Made by a program: the position numbers and the translations under genes. 36,918 nt of DNA from Deltaproteobacteria bacterium (lineage in GTDB: Bacteria > Desulfobacterota > DSM-4660 > Desulfatiglandales > HGW-15), in contig JAFDAM010000016.1 in assembly GCA_019313825.1 (NCBI GenBank), forward strand, positions 1-36,918, written 5' to 3'. Below, one piece after another: positions 1 to 9,429 of this stretch. How positions within the stretch are numbered: the stretch's first letter is position 1; each line of letters starts with the position of its first letter. Under the pieces are notes generated by a model. The model searched no databases. It saw nothing but the letters and a program-made list of their open reading frames with translations, and was not told where the DNA came from.

Positions 1-553
1 CATGGATTGGATCAGTTCTCTGACCGAACTAAAAATACCTTGGATGAATAATCGGTTTCTTCAATACGACTTTGAATAAAATAGTATTTATTAGTTCCTG
101 TGATAATCCCTGTTTAAAGGAATGGTATGCTCTGCATGGAGATCAAATAGAAGAAGGAGTGCATTTTATCCCATAACGGGAAGCCTGCCCGACCTGAGAA
201 ATAGTAATCCTATAAGCAGTAGAGATTTCTATTCTCTTTGTTATCATTTATGTCATCAATGGGGTTGTAATGATAAGGCTGATCACGATATCTATGAAAA
301 AATAAGATCTAATGAAAAATTCAATACTAAAGGAAAAACGGTCTTTAATCTCAAGGTCCTGAAAAAGAAAGACACGGTTCCCTAACGATGTCAACAGGTC
401 TTAGCCATCTTTCATTTTGCGATATTTGTTTCGGATCACAGGTCTGATCGATCCTGTGATAATGAGAATATAGTATCTTTTTATTGTCGTCATTTATTCA
501 AGCCAGAAAAGAAAGACGGGTTGGAAATAGGGGTAGGAAAAATATTTTTAGCG

Positions 554-590
554 AAAAAAAAGGGTCTCGAAAAACGCTGAAACCCTTGAC
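554..590 (-). terminator. Intrinsic terminator downstream of tRNA-Arg
   Basis: Minus strand reads AAGGGT-TTCAGCGTTTTTCGAG-ACCCTTTTTTTT: stem followed by a U-tract just after the tRNA. Confidence 0.75.
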
Positions 591-596
591 TGTCAA

Positions 597-673
597 TGGC
601 GGGCGATGCGCGACTCGAACGCGCGACCTCTGGTTCCGGAGACCAACGCTCTATCCAACTGAGCTAATCGCCC
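597..673 (-). tRNA. tRNA-Arg, anticodon CCG, CCA apparently encoded
   Basis: Reverse complement GGGCGATTAGCTCAGTTGGATAGAGCGTTGGTCTCCGGAACCAGAGGTCGCGCGTTCGAGTCGCGCATCGCCCGCCA: 7-bp acceptor stem GGGCGAT/ATCGCCC, D-arm, anticodon loop CTCCGGA, T-loop TTCGAGT. Confidence 0.97.
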
Positions 674-901
674 AACTTTGATTGATATTTTTATCACCTT
701 TTTTTAATATGGTCAATATGGTAATTCCCGGTTACGGATCAGATTTGATTTTCACTTCCCCCAACTTTGGCGGACATTGCCCAATATCCTGAAAACGTTT
801 TGAAAACGCCTTGACAGTCCATTGCCCTTTATGCTACAGAACCACTATATATAGACTAAATATGGGAAGCTAAACGTCCATTTATTGATGGGGGTCCTGT
901 T

Positions 902-1960
902 ATGGATAAAGAGGACGAATTGTTGGGAGAACAGATAGATGAAGAAGAAGATTTACTCGATTTCGATCTAGATGACCTCTCGCCAGAGGGTATTGATCAG
1001 GAGATTTCAGAAGAAGGATCAGAAGAAGAGACCATAGAACTAGTGGATCTTGTCAAAAAGGGCGAGAAGGCTGAAGACGAGGGCGATGAAGGGATAGCAA
1101 AACTGTTGGAAGAAGACAAACCCCCAGAAGGACAGGAGGATGTTGAGACTCAGGAAGAGGAGATATTGGACAGTGAAGATGTGTCAGATGAAATAGGGGT
1201 TCTTGATGATTCGATGTCAGATCTGGATCTTGCCGACATATCTCTGGAATCGGACCTTCCCATTGAAGAGGCCCCGGAACCCGAAGAAGAGTTAAGGGAA
1301 GGAGATATCTCCCAAAGTGATCTTGAGAAGATGCTTGAGGAGGAACCTGACGCAGAGATGGACGTAACATTAGAGGGCTCCATTCAGCCTGAAGAATCCC
1401 TTGAAGACCTTATTAAGGAAGCAGATATCGAAGAGTCTCTCATGACCGAGGCTCCGGAGCCCGAAGAAGAGACAGGTGAGAAAGATATCGCTGAAAGTGA
1501 TCTTGATGAGATACTGGAAGAAGCGCCTATCGGGGAGATGGATCAGACCGTTCGAAGTCCCCTAATTCTCGAGGAAGCAGCTATTGAAGAGCCACCCGAA
1601 ACCGAGGCCCCGGAAATTGAAGAAGGGATAGGTGAGGAAGATATCTCTGAAAGTGATCTTGAAGACATACTTGAGGAAGAACCTGTCGCAGAGGTGGAGG
1701 CAGAGCCTTTGATGGAAGAGGTAAGCGAGGAAATTGCTCTGCAACAGGATGAAGTGCCGGGACAGGAGGAGATACCTTCTGAGCCTGTAGATAAAGCGCT
1801 GGTAGGTATATCTGAAGAAAAAATTGAGGCCATCGTAACCAGAGTAGTACAGGATGTGGTAGAAAGGGTTGTCAGAGAGACTATGGCCAATGTGGCAGAA
1901 AAGGTCATAACGGAGGCTATCGATGCCCTGAAGCAGAGCCTTGAATCCGATTCAGATTAG
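902..1960 (+). CDS. Highly acidic, repetitive (Glu/Asp/Pro-rich) hypothetical protein with C-terminal amphipathic helical segment
   Basis: Long ORF; recurring EAPEPEEE..G(E/D)I(S/A)(Q/E)SDLE(K/D)(M/I)LEE units; C-terminus EEKIEAIVTRVVQDVVERVVRETMANVAEKVITEAIDALKQSL. Confidence 0.85.
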   Translation: MDKEDELLGEQIDEEEDLLDFDLDDLSPEGIDQEISEEGSEEETIELVDLVKKGEKAEDEGDEGIAKLLEEDKPPEGQEDVETQEEEILDSEDVSDEIGVLDDSMSDLDLADISLESDLPIEEAPEPEEELREGDISQSDLEKMLEEEPDAEMDVTLEGSIQPEESLEDLIKEADIEESLMTEAPEPEEETGEKDIAESDLDEILEEAPIGEMDQTVRSPLILEEAAIEEPPETEAPEIEEGIGEEDISESDLEDILEEEPVAEVEAEPLMEEVSEEIALQQDEVPGQEEIPSEPVDKALVGISEEKIEAIVTRVVQDVVERVVRETMANVAEKVITEAIDALKQSLESDSD

Positions 1961-2011
1961 AGTAAAGTTGTAGAAATAACTTTAAAATCTTAGGGATTTA
2001 TGTTCAATTAA

Positions 2012-2041
2012 GGGGTTACCTCATCTTGTAACCCTTTTTTA
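2012..2041 (+). terminator. Rho-independent terminator after the acidic protein gene
   Basis: GGGTTAC-ctcatctt-GTAACCC followed by TTTTTT. Confidence 0.85.
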
Positions 2042-2094
2042 TTCTAACGTTTAAGACCTCCGTTTTACGGTGGGTAAGATAAAATTGGCTCTGG

Positions 2095-2230
2095 CTGAAA
2101 AGGGAAATCTATCCGGCCATGCATATTAATAGGGTTCAAGGTTCAAAGTTCAAAGGTTCCCCGATAAACCGGGACCTTCTTTGATAGACATAGCCCTGTG
2201 GGGCGTAAACAATGCCACGCCCTTCTTCCC
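2095..2230. repeat. Dispersed intergenic repeat, copy 1
   Basis: Near-identical to 6001-6137, including GCATATTAATA.GGTTCA.GGTTCAAAGTTCAAAGGTTCCCCGATAAACCGGGACCT and ATGCCACG.CCTTCTTCCC. Confidence 0.85.
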
Positions 2231-2268
2231 CCCTGGATGCATATAGTGGTAAAGTTCAGGAGTATTTG

Positions 2269-4923
2269 AAGATGCAGATAGAGATGATGAACAAAGGATA
2301 TGAACCAAAAGATGTGGAAGATAAGTGGTACAAGCATTGGGAAGATAACGGTTTTTTCAAGGCAGAGGTGAAATCGGATAAAGAACCATTCTGTATTGTG
2401 ATTCCTCCTCCCAATGTGACCGGTTCCCTGCACATGGGTCACGCGCTTAATAATACCCTTCAGGATATCCTGTGCAGATATAAAAGGATGAAGGGTTACA
2501 ATGTACTGTGGCAGCCGGGTACGGACCATGCGGGTATTGCCACGCAGAATGTGGTTGAAAGAGATCTTGTCGCAAAAGGAACAGATCGTGACCAGGTCGG
2601 CCGGGATAAATTTATTGAGTTGGTCTGGGAGTGGCGTGAGAAGTATGGCGGTGTGATTATCAATCAGCTTAAAAAACTCGGAAGTTCCTGTGACTGGAGT
2701 CGAGAGCGATTTACAATGGATGAGGGGCTTTCCAGGGCTGTAAAGGAAGTGTTCGTGCGTCTCTATGAAGAGGATCTGATCTACCTGGGAGATTATATTA
2801 TTAACTGGTGTCCCAGGTGCCATACTGCCCTGGCAGACCTTGAGGTAGAGCATGAAGAGAAGGACAGCTTTCTATATTATATCCGTTATCAGTTTGAAAA
2901 CAGGGATGGCCATCTGACCGTGGCCACGACCAGGCCTGAGACACTCTTAGGTGATACGGCCGTGGCTGTGAACCCGGAGGATGGCCGTTACAAAGACATG
3001 TCAGACTCTCACGTCCTTTTACCAATACTAAACAGGCCCTTACAGGTCATCTTTGATAGATACGTGGATACGGAATTCGGCACGGGTGCATTGAAAATAA
3101 CTCCGGCCCATGATCCCCATGATTTTGAGATTGGAAACACACATCAGCTTGAACGAATTAAGGTTATTGACGAAGACGGCAGGATGAATGAGCTGGCCGG
3201 GCCGTACAAGGATATGGACAGGTTTGAATGCCGTGAAAAGATCCTGGGTGATCTGAAAGATGCAGGGCTGTTGGAAAAGATCGAGCCCTACCGCCATTCA
3301 GTCGGACATTGCTATCGCTGCAAGACCATGATCGAACCTCTTCTCTCCAAACAATGGTTTGTCCGGGTAGGCCCCCTGGCTGAGAAGGCCATTGCCGCCG
3401 TAAAAGACGGCAGGACAAGGATTGTGCCCTCAAACTGGGAGAAGGTCTATTACGAATGGATGGATAATATCAAGGATTGGTGTATCTCCAGGCAGATATG
3501 GTGGGGTCATCGCATACCCGCATGGTATTGTGATGAATGCGGAGAGGTGATAGTGGCAAAGGAGGAGCCCAAAGAATGCCCTTCCTGTAAAAACAAAGAT
3601 CTCCGGCGTGAAACGGATGTGCTGGATACCTGGTTCAGTTCGGCCCTCTGGCCGTTTTCCACGTTAGGCTGGCCTGATAAAACGGATGAACTGAAGATCT
3701 TTTATCCCACATCGGTGCTGGTGACCGGTTTTGATATCCTCTTTTTCTGGATTGCGCGAATGATGATGATGGGGCTCCATTTTATGGAAGAAGTTCCCTT
3801 TGGAGATGTCTATATCCATGCCCTTGTGAGAGACATGGATGGTAAAAAGATGAGCAAATCCAAGGGGAATGTCATTGATCCCCTTGAGGTTATAGAGAAA
3901 TTCGGGACTGATTCCTTTCGCTTTACACTCGCGGCCTTTGCTGCGCAGGGGAGAGACATCAGGCTTTCTGAAGAGAGGATCGAAGGGTACCGACATTTCG
4001 TGAACAAGATATGGAACTCTGCGCGCCTCGTCCTGATGAATCTTGATGGAGATATCGATCTTGAACCGGAGGATATCGTTTATACCTTACCGGATCGCTG
4101 GATACTGATGCGGTTGGGCCAGGTAAGCGAAGAGATGACCAGGGCCCTGGATGAGTATCGCTTTAACGACGCCGCAAGCAGCAGTTACCAGTTTGTATGG
4201 CACGAATTCTGTGACTGGTATCTGGAGATGGCCAAGCAAGGGCTATACGGGCAGGATGAGACCATGAAGCAGTCTGCGAGGTATATCCTGCAAGAGGTGT
4301 TAATGGCGGTTTTGAGGCTTCTTCATCCATTTATGCCCTTTATTTCAGAGGAGATCTGGCAGAGGCTTCCGGGTGCGCACGGAAGCATCATGAGGGCTGA
4401 GTTTCCCGAGGCCTCAGACTTTCGTACTGATGAGCAGGCATTAAATGAGATGGACCTGGTTATGGGGGTTATCACGGGAGTACGTAATATCCGCGGTGAG
4501 ATGAATATCTCTCCTTCTAAAAAGGTCGATATCCTGATTGAGATGCCGGACAAGAAAGATGTTGAAGTTGTTCGCAGTAATATTGTACATATTAAGAATC
4601 TTGCAAAGGTTGATTCCCTGGATATTGATACGGCGGTATCCAAACCGGAGGCGTCTGCGACCGCAGTGTTTGGCCGGAACCAGGTGCATGTCCTTCTTAA
4701 GGGGCTTTTAGACTTTGAGGAAGAAAAGAGAAGACTGAGAAAAGCGATAAAGAAGGTTCAGAAGGATATGGAGGTTTCAAACAAAAAACTCTCTAACAAG
4801 GGATTCATGGAGAAGGCCCCTGACGAGATCGTGGATAAGGTCCGCGAGAAGGTCGCTTCCATGAAAGTTAAGTTGGATAAACTTGATAAAAACCTAATTT
4901 TCTTTGAGTCTATCAATGATTGA
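2269..4923 (+). CDS. valS: Valyl-tRNA synthetase (class Ia); exact start uncertain, probably downstream of the ORF-track start 2212
   Basis: PPPNVTGSLHMGHA (HIGH-type) and KMSKSKGN (KMSKS) motifs, full-length ValS-like sequence; bases up to about 2230 belong to a dispersed repeat. Confidence 0.96.
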   Translation, partial: KMQIEMMNKGYEPKDVEDKWYKHWEDNGFFKAEVKSDKEPFCIVIPPPNVTGSLHMGHALNNTLQDILCRYKRMKGYNVLWQPGTDHAGIATQNVVERDLVAKGTDRDQVGRDKFIELVWEWREKYGGVIINQLKKLGSSCDWSRERFTMDEGLSRAVKEVFVRLYEEDLIYLGDYIINWCPRCHTALADLEVEHEEKDSFLYYIRYQFENRDGHLTVATTRPETLLGDTAVAVNPEDGRYKDMSDSHVLLPILNRPLQVIFDRYVDTEFGTGALKITPAHDPHDFEIGNTHQLERIKVIDEDGRMNELAGPYKDMDRFECREKILGDLKDAGLLEKIEPYRHSVGHCYRCKTMIEPLLSKQWFVRVGPLAEKAIAAVKDGRTRIVPSNWEKVYYEWMDNIKDWCISRQIWWGHRIPAWYCDECGEVIVAKEEPKECPSCKNKDLRRETDVLDTWFSSALWPFSTLGWPDKTDELKIFYPTSVLVTGFDILFFWIARMMMMGLHFMEEVPFGDVYIHALVRDMDGKKMSKSKGNVIDPLEVIEKFGTDSFRFTLAAFAAQGRDIRLSEERIEGYRHFVNKIWNSARLVLMNLDGDIDLEPEDIVYTLPDRWILMRLGQVSEEMTRALDEYRFNDAASSSYQFVWHEFCDWYLEMAKQGLYGQDETMKQSARYILQEVLMAVLRLLHPFMPFISEEIWQRLPGAHGSIMRAEFPEASDFRTDEQALNEMDLVMGVITGVRNIRGEMNISPSKKVDILIEMPDKKDVEVVRSNIVHIKNLAKVDSLDIDTAVSKPEASATAVFGRNQVHVLLKGLLDFEEEKRRLRKAIKKVQKDMEVSNKKLSNKGFMEKAPDEIVDKVREKVASMKVKLDKLDKNLIFFESIND

Positions 4924-5755
4924 GAATCAGATCTGGCTGGACAAGATCGTCCGTATGGCCCTTGAAGAGGACCTGGGGGCAGGGGACCTGACCTCTGATG
5001 CCATTGTTGACCCTCAGATCAGAGGCAGGGCCGTGCTTGAGGCCCGTGAGCAGATGGTCCTGGCGGGCCTCCCTGTTTTCAAGCGGGTTTTCAGGCTTCT
5101 CAGTTCAGGGATCGAATTTGAGTGTTATTTTGCGGATGGCCGGCCTGTGCCTGCCGGGGAGAAGATCTGCACCCTGTCCGGTTCTTTGTCTGCTATACTT
5201 AAGGCCGAACGCACGGCCCTTAACTTTATGCAGAGGATGAGCGGGATTGCCACCCTTACAAGGGAATATGTGGATAAGGCAGGCTCCGGGAAGACCAGGA
5301 TCCTGGATACAAGAAAGACCGCACCGGGACTCAGGCTCCTTGATAAGTATGCCGTTCGTATGGGCGGAGGATTCAACCACCGGCTTGGATTATCTGATGG
5401 CATCCTGATCAAAGACAATCATATTGCAGCGGTTGGTTCTATTGACAGGGCAGTGGCCCTTGCCAGGGAAAACGCACCTCATACCATCAAGATAGAGGTA
5501 GAAGTGGAAAACCTGACCGGAGTTGAGGAGGCCATTACGGCGGGCGCTGATGTCATCCTTCTTGATAATATGACGCCTGATGAGATCATAAAGGCCGTAG
5601 ACCTGGCAGACGGCAGGGTTACAATCGAGGCGTCAGGCGGAATCAATCTTGATAATATAAGGGAGATTGCACAGACCGGCGTGGATCTTATATCGGTCGG
5701 AGCCCTTACGCACTCTGCCCGTGCAGTGGATATAAGCCTTGAAGTAATTCCATGA
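4916..5755 (+). CDS. nadC: Nicotinate-nucleotide pyrophosphorylase (carboxylating)
   Basis: RTALNFMQRMSGIAT, TRKTAPGLRLLDKYAVRMGGGFNHR, ILIKDNH, IEVEVENL motifs; overlaps the 3' end of valS. Confidence 0.95.
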   Translation: MIENQIWLDKIVRMALEEDLGAGDLTSDAIVDPQIRGRAVLEAREQMVLAGLPVFKRVFRLLSSGIEFECYFADGRPVPAGEKICTLSGSLSAILKAERTALNFMQRMSGIATLTREYVDKAGSGKTRILDTRKTAPGLRLLDKYAVRMGGGFNHRLGLSDGILIKDNHIAAVGSIDRAVALARENAPHTIKIEVEVENLTGVEEAITAGADVILLDNMTPDEIIKAVDLADGRVTIEASGGINLDNIREIAQTGVDLISVGALTHSARAVDISLEVIP

Positions 5756-5800
5756 AAAGATTATAATTTTTGAAAAAGAATTGGATAACAGGAGCAGTTA

Positions 5801-5926
5801 ATGGCAAGACATAAAAAGATCGAAAGACGTCGTGAGATAGATCGCAGACGTCGACGCAGGAAAAAGAGGTTGAAACAGAGAGAACAAGAGAGACTTGCAC
5901 AAAATCCGGGTGAGCTAAAAAAATAG
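5801..5926 (+). CDS. Small Arg/Lys-rich basic protein (41 aa), not in the supplied ORF track
   Basis: ATG..TAG ORF preceded by ggagcag; MARHKKIERRREIDRRRRRRKKRLKQREQERLAQNPGELKK. Confidence 0.7.
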   Translation: MARHKKIERRREIDRRRRRRKKRLKQREQERLAQNPGELKK

Positions 5927-6000
5927 ATTTCCTTTCCCGTCGTCCATTATTGTGTTGACCTTCCATTGTAGATAATCTGCCAGGAAAGTCCATAATCTAC

Positions 6001-6168
6001 CTGAAAAGGACAGTATAGTCCGGCAATGCATATTAATAAGGTTCAGGGTTCAAAGTTCAAAGGTTCCCCGATAAACCGGGACCTCCTTAGATAGACGTAC
6101 CCCTTTGGGGTGCATATAATGCCACGTCCTTCTTCCCGTTCTACGGGAAATCTTCGATGGACGTGGAT
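6001..6168. repeat. Dispersed intergenic repeat, copy 2, with terminal hairpin
   Basis: Matches 2095-2230; 3' part forms CCACGTCC..(TTCCCG-TTCTA-CGGGAA)..GGACGTGG. Confidence 0.85.
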
Positions 6169-6370
6169 TGTTTACTCAATGAAAAAGATGGAGATTATTA
6201 GCCAAAACAGTCATTATTGCCTCCTTGACATTTATAGAGTCAGAAAGTAATAACAGGTACCCAACTCAAGTTTCGAATCTATAATAATGATGGATATCCT
6301 TTTATAGTCAATACTTGAGAGTCATATTAGGGGTAATAAATTCTTTATAACACTGTTTCTTCGAAGTTTG

Positions 6371-6512
6371 AGGAGCGGCGCATTGCGCCTTTAGGAGCAT
6401 CCCTGCGGAATTTGAAGAGCGGCCCTACGGGCCTTGAGGGATTTGCCTCAAGCGTAGCGCTCCTTAAGTGAAACACTCCTCAAACAAAGTGCTCCTAAGT
6501 GAAGCACTCTTT
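6371..6512. repeat. Array of short hairpins with 3-nt loops and different self-complementary stems
   Basis: GGCGC-att-GCGCC (6377), GGCCC-tac-GGGCC (6421), AGCG-tag-CGCT (6451), AGTG-aaa-CACT (6467), AGTG-aag-CACT (6498), with AGGAG/CTCCT-like linkers. Confidence 0.75.
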
Positions 6513-6630
6513 GCAAAATGATTTACACGGCTCCGTACCAAGCAATAAATATGATATGCTTGTCTGTATGTGAGATATAAGGGTGCGAAACTTGAGTGCC
6601 CAATTTTTATAAAACGAAAGGTAAACAGAT

Positions 6631-6771
6631 ATGGGATCCACAGCAAAGAAGACAAAGGTGATTCGAAGCCGAAAGGCAAGGCCCAACAAGGCCAATCAAA
6701 AGGCCGATAGGAAGCGGAATCAAAAGAATATCGAGATATTGAGAGATCTGGCAGCCAAGGATAAGACCTGA
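6631..6771 (+). CDS. Small basic protein (46 aa), not in the supplied ORF track
   Basis: ATG..TGA ORF: MGSTAKKTKVIRSRKARPNKANQKADRKRNQKNIEILRDLAAKDKT; weak upstream aaaggtaaacag. Confidence 0.6.
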   Translation: MGSTAKKTKVIRSRKARPNKANQKADRKRNQKNIEILRDLAAKDKT

Positions 6772-6867
6772 TTTTATTAATGAATAATCTTATTGACTTA
6801 TCAGTTATTTCCCACCTTTCTTTTGAGAAAGTCTTTTTCACAGATAGGGCGTGAAGGAAAAATATTT

Positions 6868-8571
6868 ATGGCCGGGACTGTTTCCAGACCTGCGACTGAT
6901 TTTATTCGCAGCATTATTGCTGAAGACCTAAAGGCAGGCAAGAACCAAGGCCGTGTCGTGACCCGATTCCCTCCTGAGCCGAACGGCTTTCTGCATATCG
7001 GACATGCCAAATCCATCTGCCTCAATTTTGGTATCGCCGCAGAAAACGAAGGTGGTATATGCCATCTTCGTTTTGATGACACCAATCCGAGCAAGGAAGA
7101 GGCTGAATACGCGGAATCGATCATGGCAGACATTCGATGGCTTGGATTTGATTGGGCTGATCACCTGTACTATGCGTCTGACTATTTTGAGAAGCTGTAC
7201 CAGTACGCTGTGCGGTTGATAAAAGACGGCAAGGCCTATGTGTGCGATCTGAATGCGGATGAGATCAGAGAGTGCCGTGGCACCCTGACTGAGCCCGGCA
7301 AGGAAAGTCCTTTTCGCACACGTTCAGTTGAAGAGAACCTGGACCTGTTCGAGCGCATGCGGGCGGGTGAATACGAAGACGGCTCCCGCGTGCTTCGCGC
7401 GAAGATCGATATGGCCTCTCCCAATATGAATATGCGGGACCCGGTCATCTACCGTATTCTGCATGTACCGCATCACAGGACCGGAGATAAGTGGTGCATC
7501 TATCCGATGTATGATTTTACACACTGTCTTTCGGACTCTATCGAAGGTATCACACATTCTCTCTGTTCTCTGGAATTTGAGGATCATCGCCCCTTATACG
7601 ACTGGGTGCTGGATGAATTGAATGTGGATTGTCATCCGCAGCAGATCGAATTCGCTCGCCTCAATCTCACCTATACCGTGATGAGCAAAAGAAAACTCCT
7701 GGAACTGGTGGAACAAGGTCTCGTTAAAGGATGGGATGATCCACGGATGTCCACAATATCGGGTTTGCGAAGACGCGGCTATACGCCTGAATCAATACGC
7801 AACTTTTGTGAGCGTATCGGGGTGGCCAAGAGGGACAGTATGGTCGATATGGCATTGCTCGAACACTGTGTAAGGGAAGATCTGAATAAACGGGCGCCGC
7901 GTGTGATGGGGGTGTTGCGTCCTCTCAAGGTGGTTATAGACAACTATCCGGAAGACCTGGTGGAAGAGCTGGAAGCCATAAACAACCCGGAAGATCCTGG
8001 GATGGGGACGCGGAAGGTTCCTTTTTCACGAGTCCTTTACATCGAACAAGAGGATTTTCGTGAAGACCCGCCGAAAAAGTTCTTCCGCCTGGCCCCGGGT
8101 CGTGAGGTGCGACTTCGTTACGCCTATTTTATCAGGTGTGTGGATGTGGTTAAGGACGAACAGACAGGAGAGATAGTCGAGCTTCATTGCACATATGATC
8201 CGGAGACAAAAGGCGGTTCCGCCCCGGACGGGCGCAAGGTCAAGGCAACATTGCACTGGGTTTCTGCTCCCCACTCGATCCGGGCAGAAGCTCGCTTATA
8301 TGATCATCTCCTTGTAAAAGCGGACCCAAGCGATGAAAAAGATGACGCTGATTTTAAGGCCTGTTTGAACTCCAATTCATTAGAGGTATTGAAAACATGC
8401 CGTGTCGAGCCAAGTCTAAAAAATGCAGAGCCGGGGAGTAGATACCAGTTCGAGCGGCTGGGTTATTTCTGTGTCGATTCCGTTGATTCTTTTGAAGAAT
8501 CATTAGTATTTAATCGGACGGTATCATTGCGTGATACATGGGCCAGGATCGAGAAAGCCCTGAAGAAGTAG
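6868..8571 (+). CDS. glnS: Glutaminyl-tRNA synthetase
   Basis: [43 protein letters not shown] motifs; likely start at [12 protein letters not shown]. Confidence 0.95.
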   Translation: MAGTVSRPATDFIRSIIAEDLKAGKNQGRVVTRFPPEPNGFLHIGHAKSICLNFGIAAENEGGICHLRFDDTNPSKEEAEYAESIMADIRWLGFDWADHLYYASDYFEKLYQYAVRLIKDGKAYVCDLNADEIRECRGTLTEPGKESPFRTRSVEENLDLFERMRAGEYEDGSRVLRAKIDMASPNMNMRDPVIYRILHVPHHRTGDKWCIYPMYDFTHCLSDSIEGITHSLCSLEFEDHRPLYDWVLDELNVDCHPQQIEFARLNLTYTVMSKRKLLELVEQGLVKGWDDPRMSTISGLRRRGYTPESIRNFCERIGVAKRDSMVDMALLEHCVREDLNKRAPRVMGVLRPLKVVIDNYPEDLVEELEAINNPEDPGMGTRKVPFSRVLYIEQEDFREDPPKKFFRLAPGREVRLRYAYFIRCVDVVKDEQTGEIVELHCTYDPETKGGSAPDGRKVKATLHWVSAPHSIRAEARLYDHLLVKADPSDEKDDADFKACLNSNSLEVLKTCRVEPSLKNAEPGSRYQFERLGYFCVDSVDSFEESLVFNRTVSLRDTWARIEKALKK

Positions 8572-8580
8572 ACAATAGTG

Positions 8581-8868
8581 TTATTGCTCTCTGTTTACCT
8601 TGTCCTCCAGAACCGGCGAACATTTGAAGGTAACAATCCTATTTGATCCCAGCGACTGATTATCCCCTGCGCGGGGGCTTCGGCCCCTCCGATCACTATT
8701 GTTTTTTACACAAAATTTCCCAAATCCACTTATGAGCATATCCTCTCCGTTTTCCAGCGTCTTTTTGATAATCTCCAGAAAGGATTCAATCAGTTTGGCG
8801 GATTTTTCTTTGGTAAGGTTAAGCTCTTTGTAGATGGAACGTACGAAGTATTCTTTGGTAAGGGTCAT
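8581..8868 (-). CDS. Integration host factor alpha-like / HU-family DNA-binding protein
   Basis: MTLTKEYFVRSIYKELNLTKEKSAKLIESFLEIIKKTLENGEDMLISGFGKF..GRSPRAG..IVTFK; start set at MTLTKEY. Confidence 0.88.
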   Translation of the reverse strand: MTLTKEYFVRSIYKELNLTKEKSAKLIESFLEIIKKTLENGEDMLISGFGKFCVKNNSDRRGRSPRAGDNQSLGSNRIVTFKCSPVLEDKVNREQ

Positions 8869-9075
8869 GAATTTGAACTCCAGACAGGAAAGGTTCACGG
8901 ATAAAGAAGATGCATTCATGTTACCAGGTTGGAAGCTACTTTTATATTTTCATGTTGTCAAGGAATAATCAGAGATTCATGAAGAAAGATCTTCACATCA
9001 CTTGTATGACCCATATGCATATAGAAGAATTACACCTCGGAATTGTTTTTCATCTGTTATGTACATAAAAATCAC

Positions 9076-9103
9076 TTGACTGTTTAGCTGAATATAATAT
9101 AAT
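9076..9103 (+). promoter_or_regulatory. Candidate sigma70-type promoter
   Basis: TTGACT - 16 nt - TATAAT. Confidence 0.4.
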
Positions 9104-9235
9104 TTAATTAACTTTAGTAATGTGCTGTAAGAGGCTTTCATAAGTATGAGTTGGATAACATGTTGCATTGAGAGCAAGAAAAGTCCTGGGGCTACTTATC
9201 ATTGAAACGTGGATCTTTCTGCTTCATGATTATTA

Positions 9236-9411
9236 CCTGAATTTTACACCAAGTATCGTAGCGAGGCGCCGAAAGCTTTGTGTTTAAGGCGAAGTTGGAG
9301 TGATTTTGACCCGCAGACATATTATCCATATGGTGAGGATCAAAATCATGAAACGAGCTTTTAAAGATAAGGCGCTTCAAGCCACAGTAGATAGTTGGTG
9401 CAAAATTCAGG
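9236..9411. mobile_element. MITE-like palindromic element (176 bp) with possible 5-bp target duplication TATTA
   Basis: TIRs CCTGAATTTTACACCAAGTATC and CCTGAATTTTGCACCAACTATC (inverted); TATTA directly repeated at 9231-9235 and 9412-9416; inner arms gattttgaccc / gaggatcaaaatc. Confidence 0.75.
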
Positions 9412-9429
9412 TATTAGCCTTCCTGAATA

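Noticed and set aside
122-385. ORF 122-385 (87 aa)
   Set aside because: No recognisable motif and no good RBS; the composition looks like chance. The first 120 bp may hold a gene remnant but I cannot support one.
484-681. ORF 484-681 (..GGRCATRTRDLWFRRPTLYPTELIAQL)
   Set aside because: It is the antisense read-through of tRNA-Arg and its terminator, a classic spurious ORF.
1053-1908. Minus-strand ORFs antisense to the acidic protein (1053-1370, 1150-1383, 1543-1908, 1562-1744)
   Set aside because: Ser/Pro-rich translations are the complement of Glu/Asp codons; a by-product of composition.
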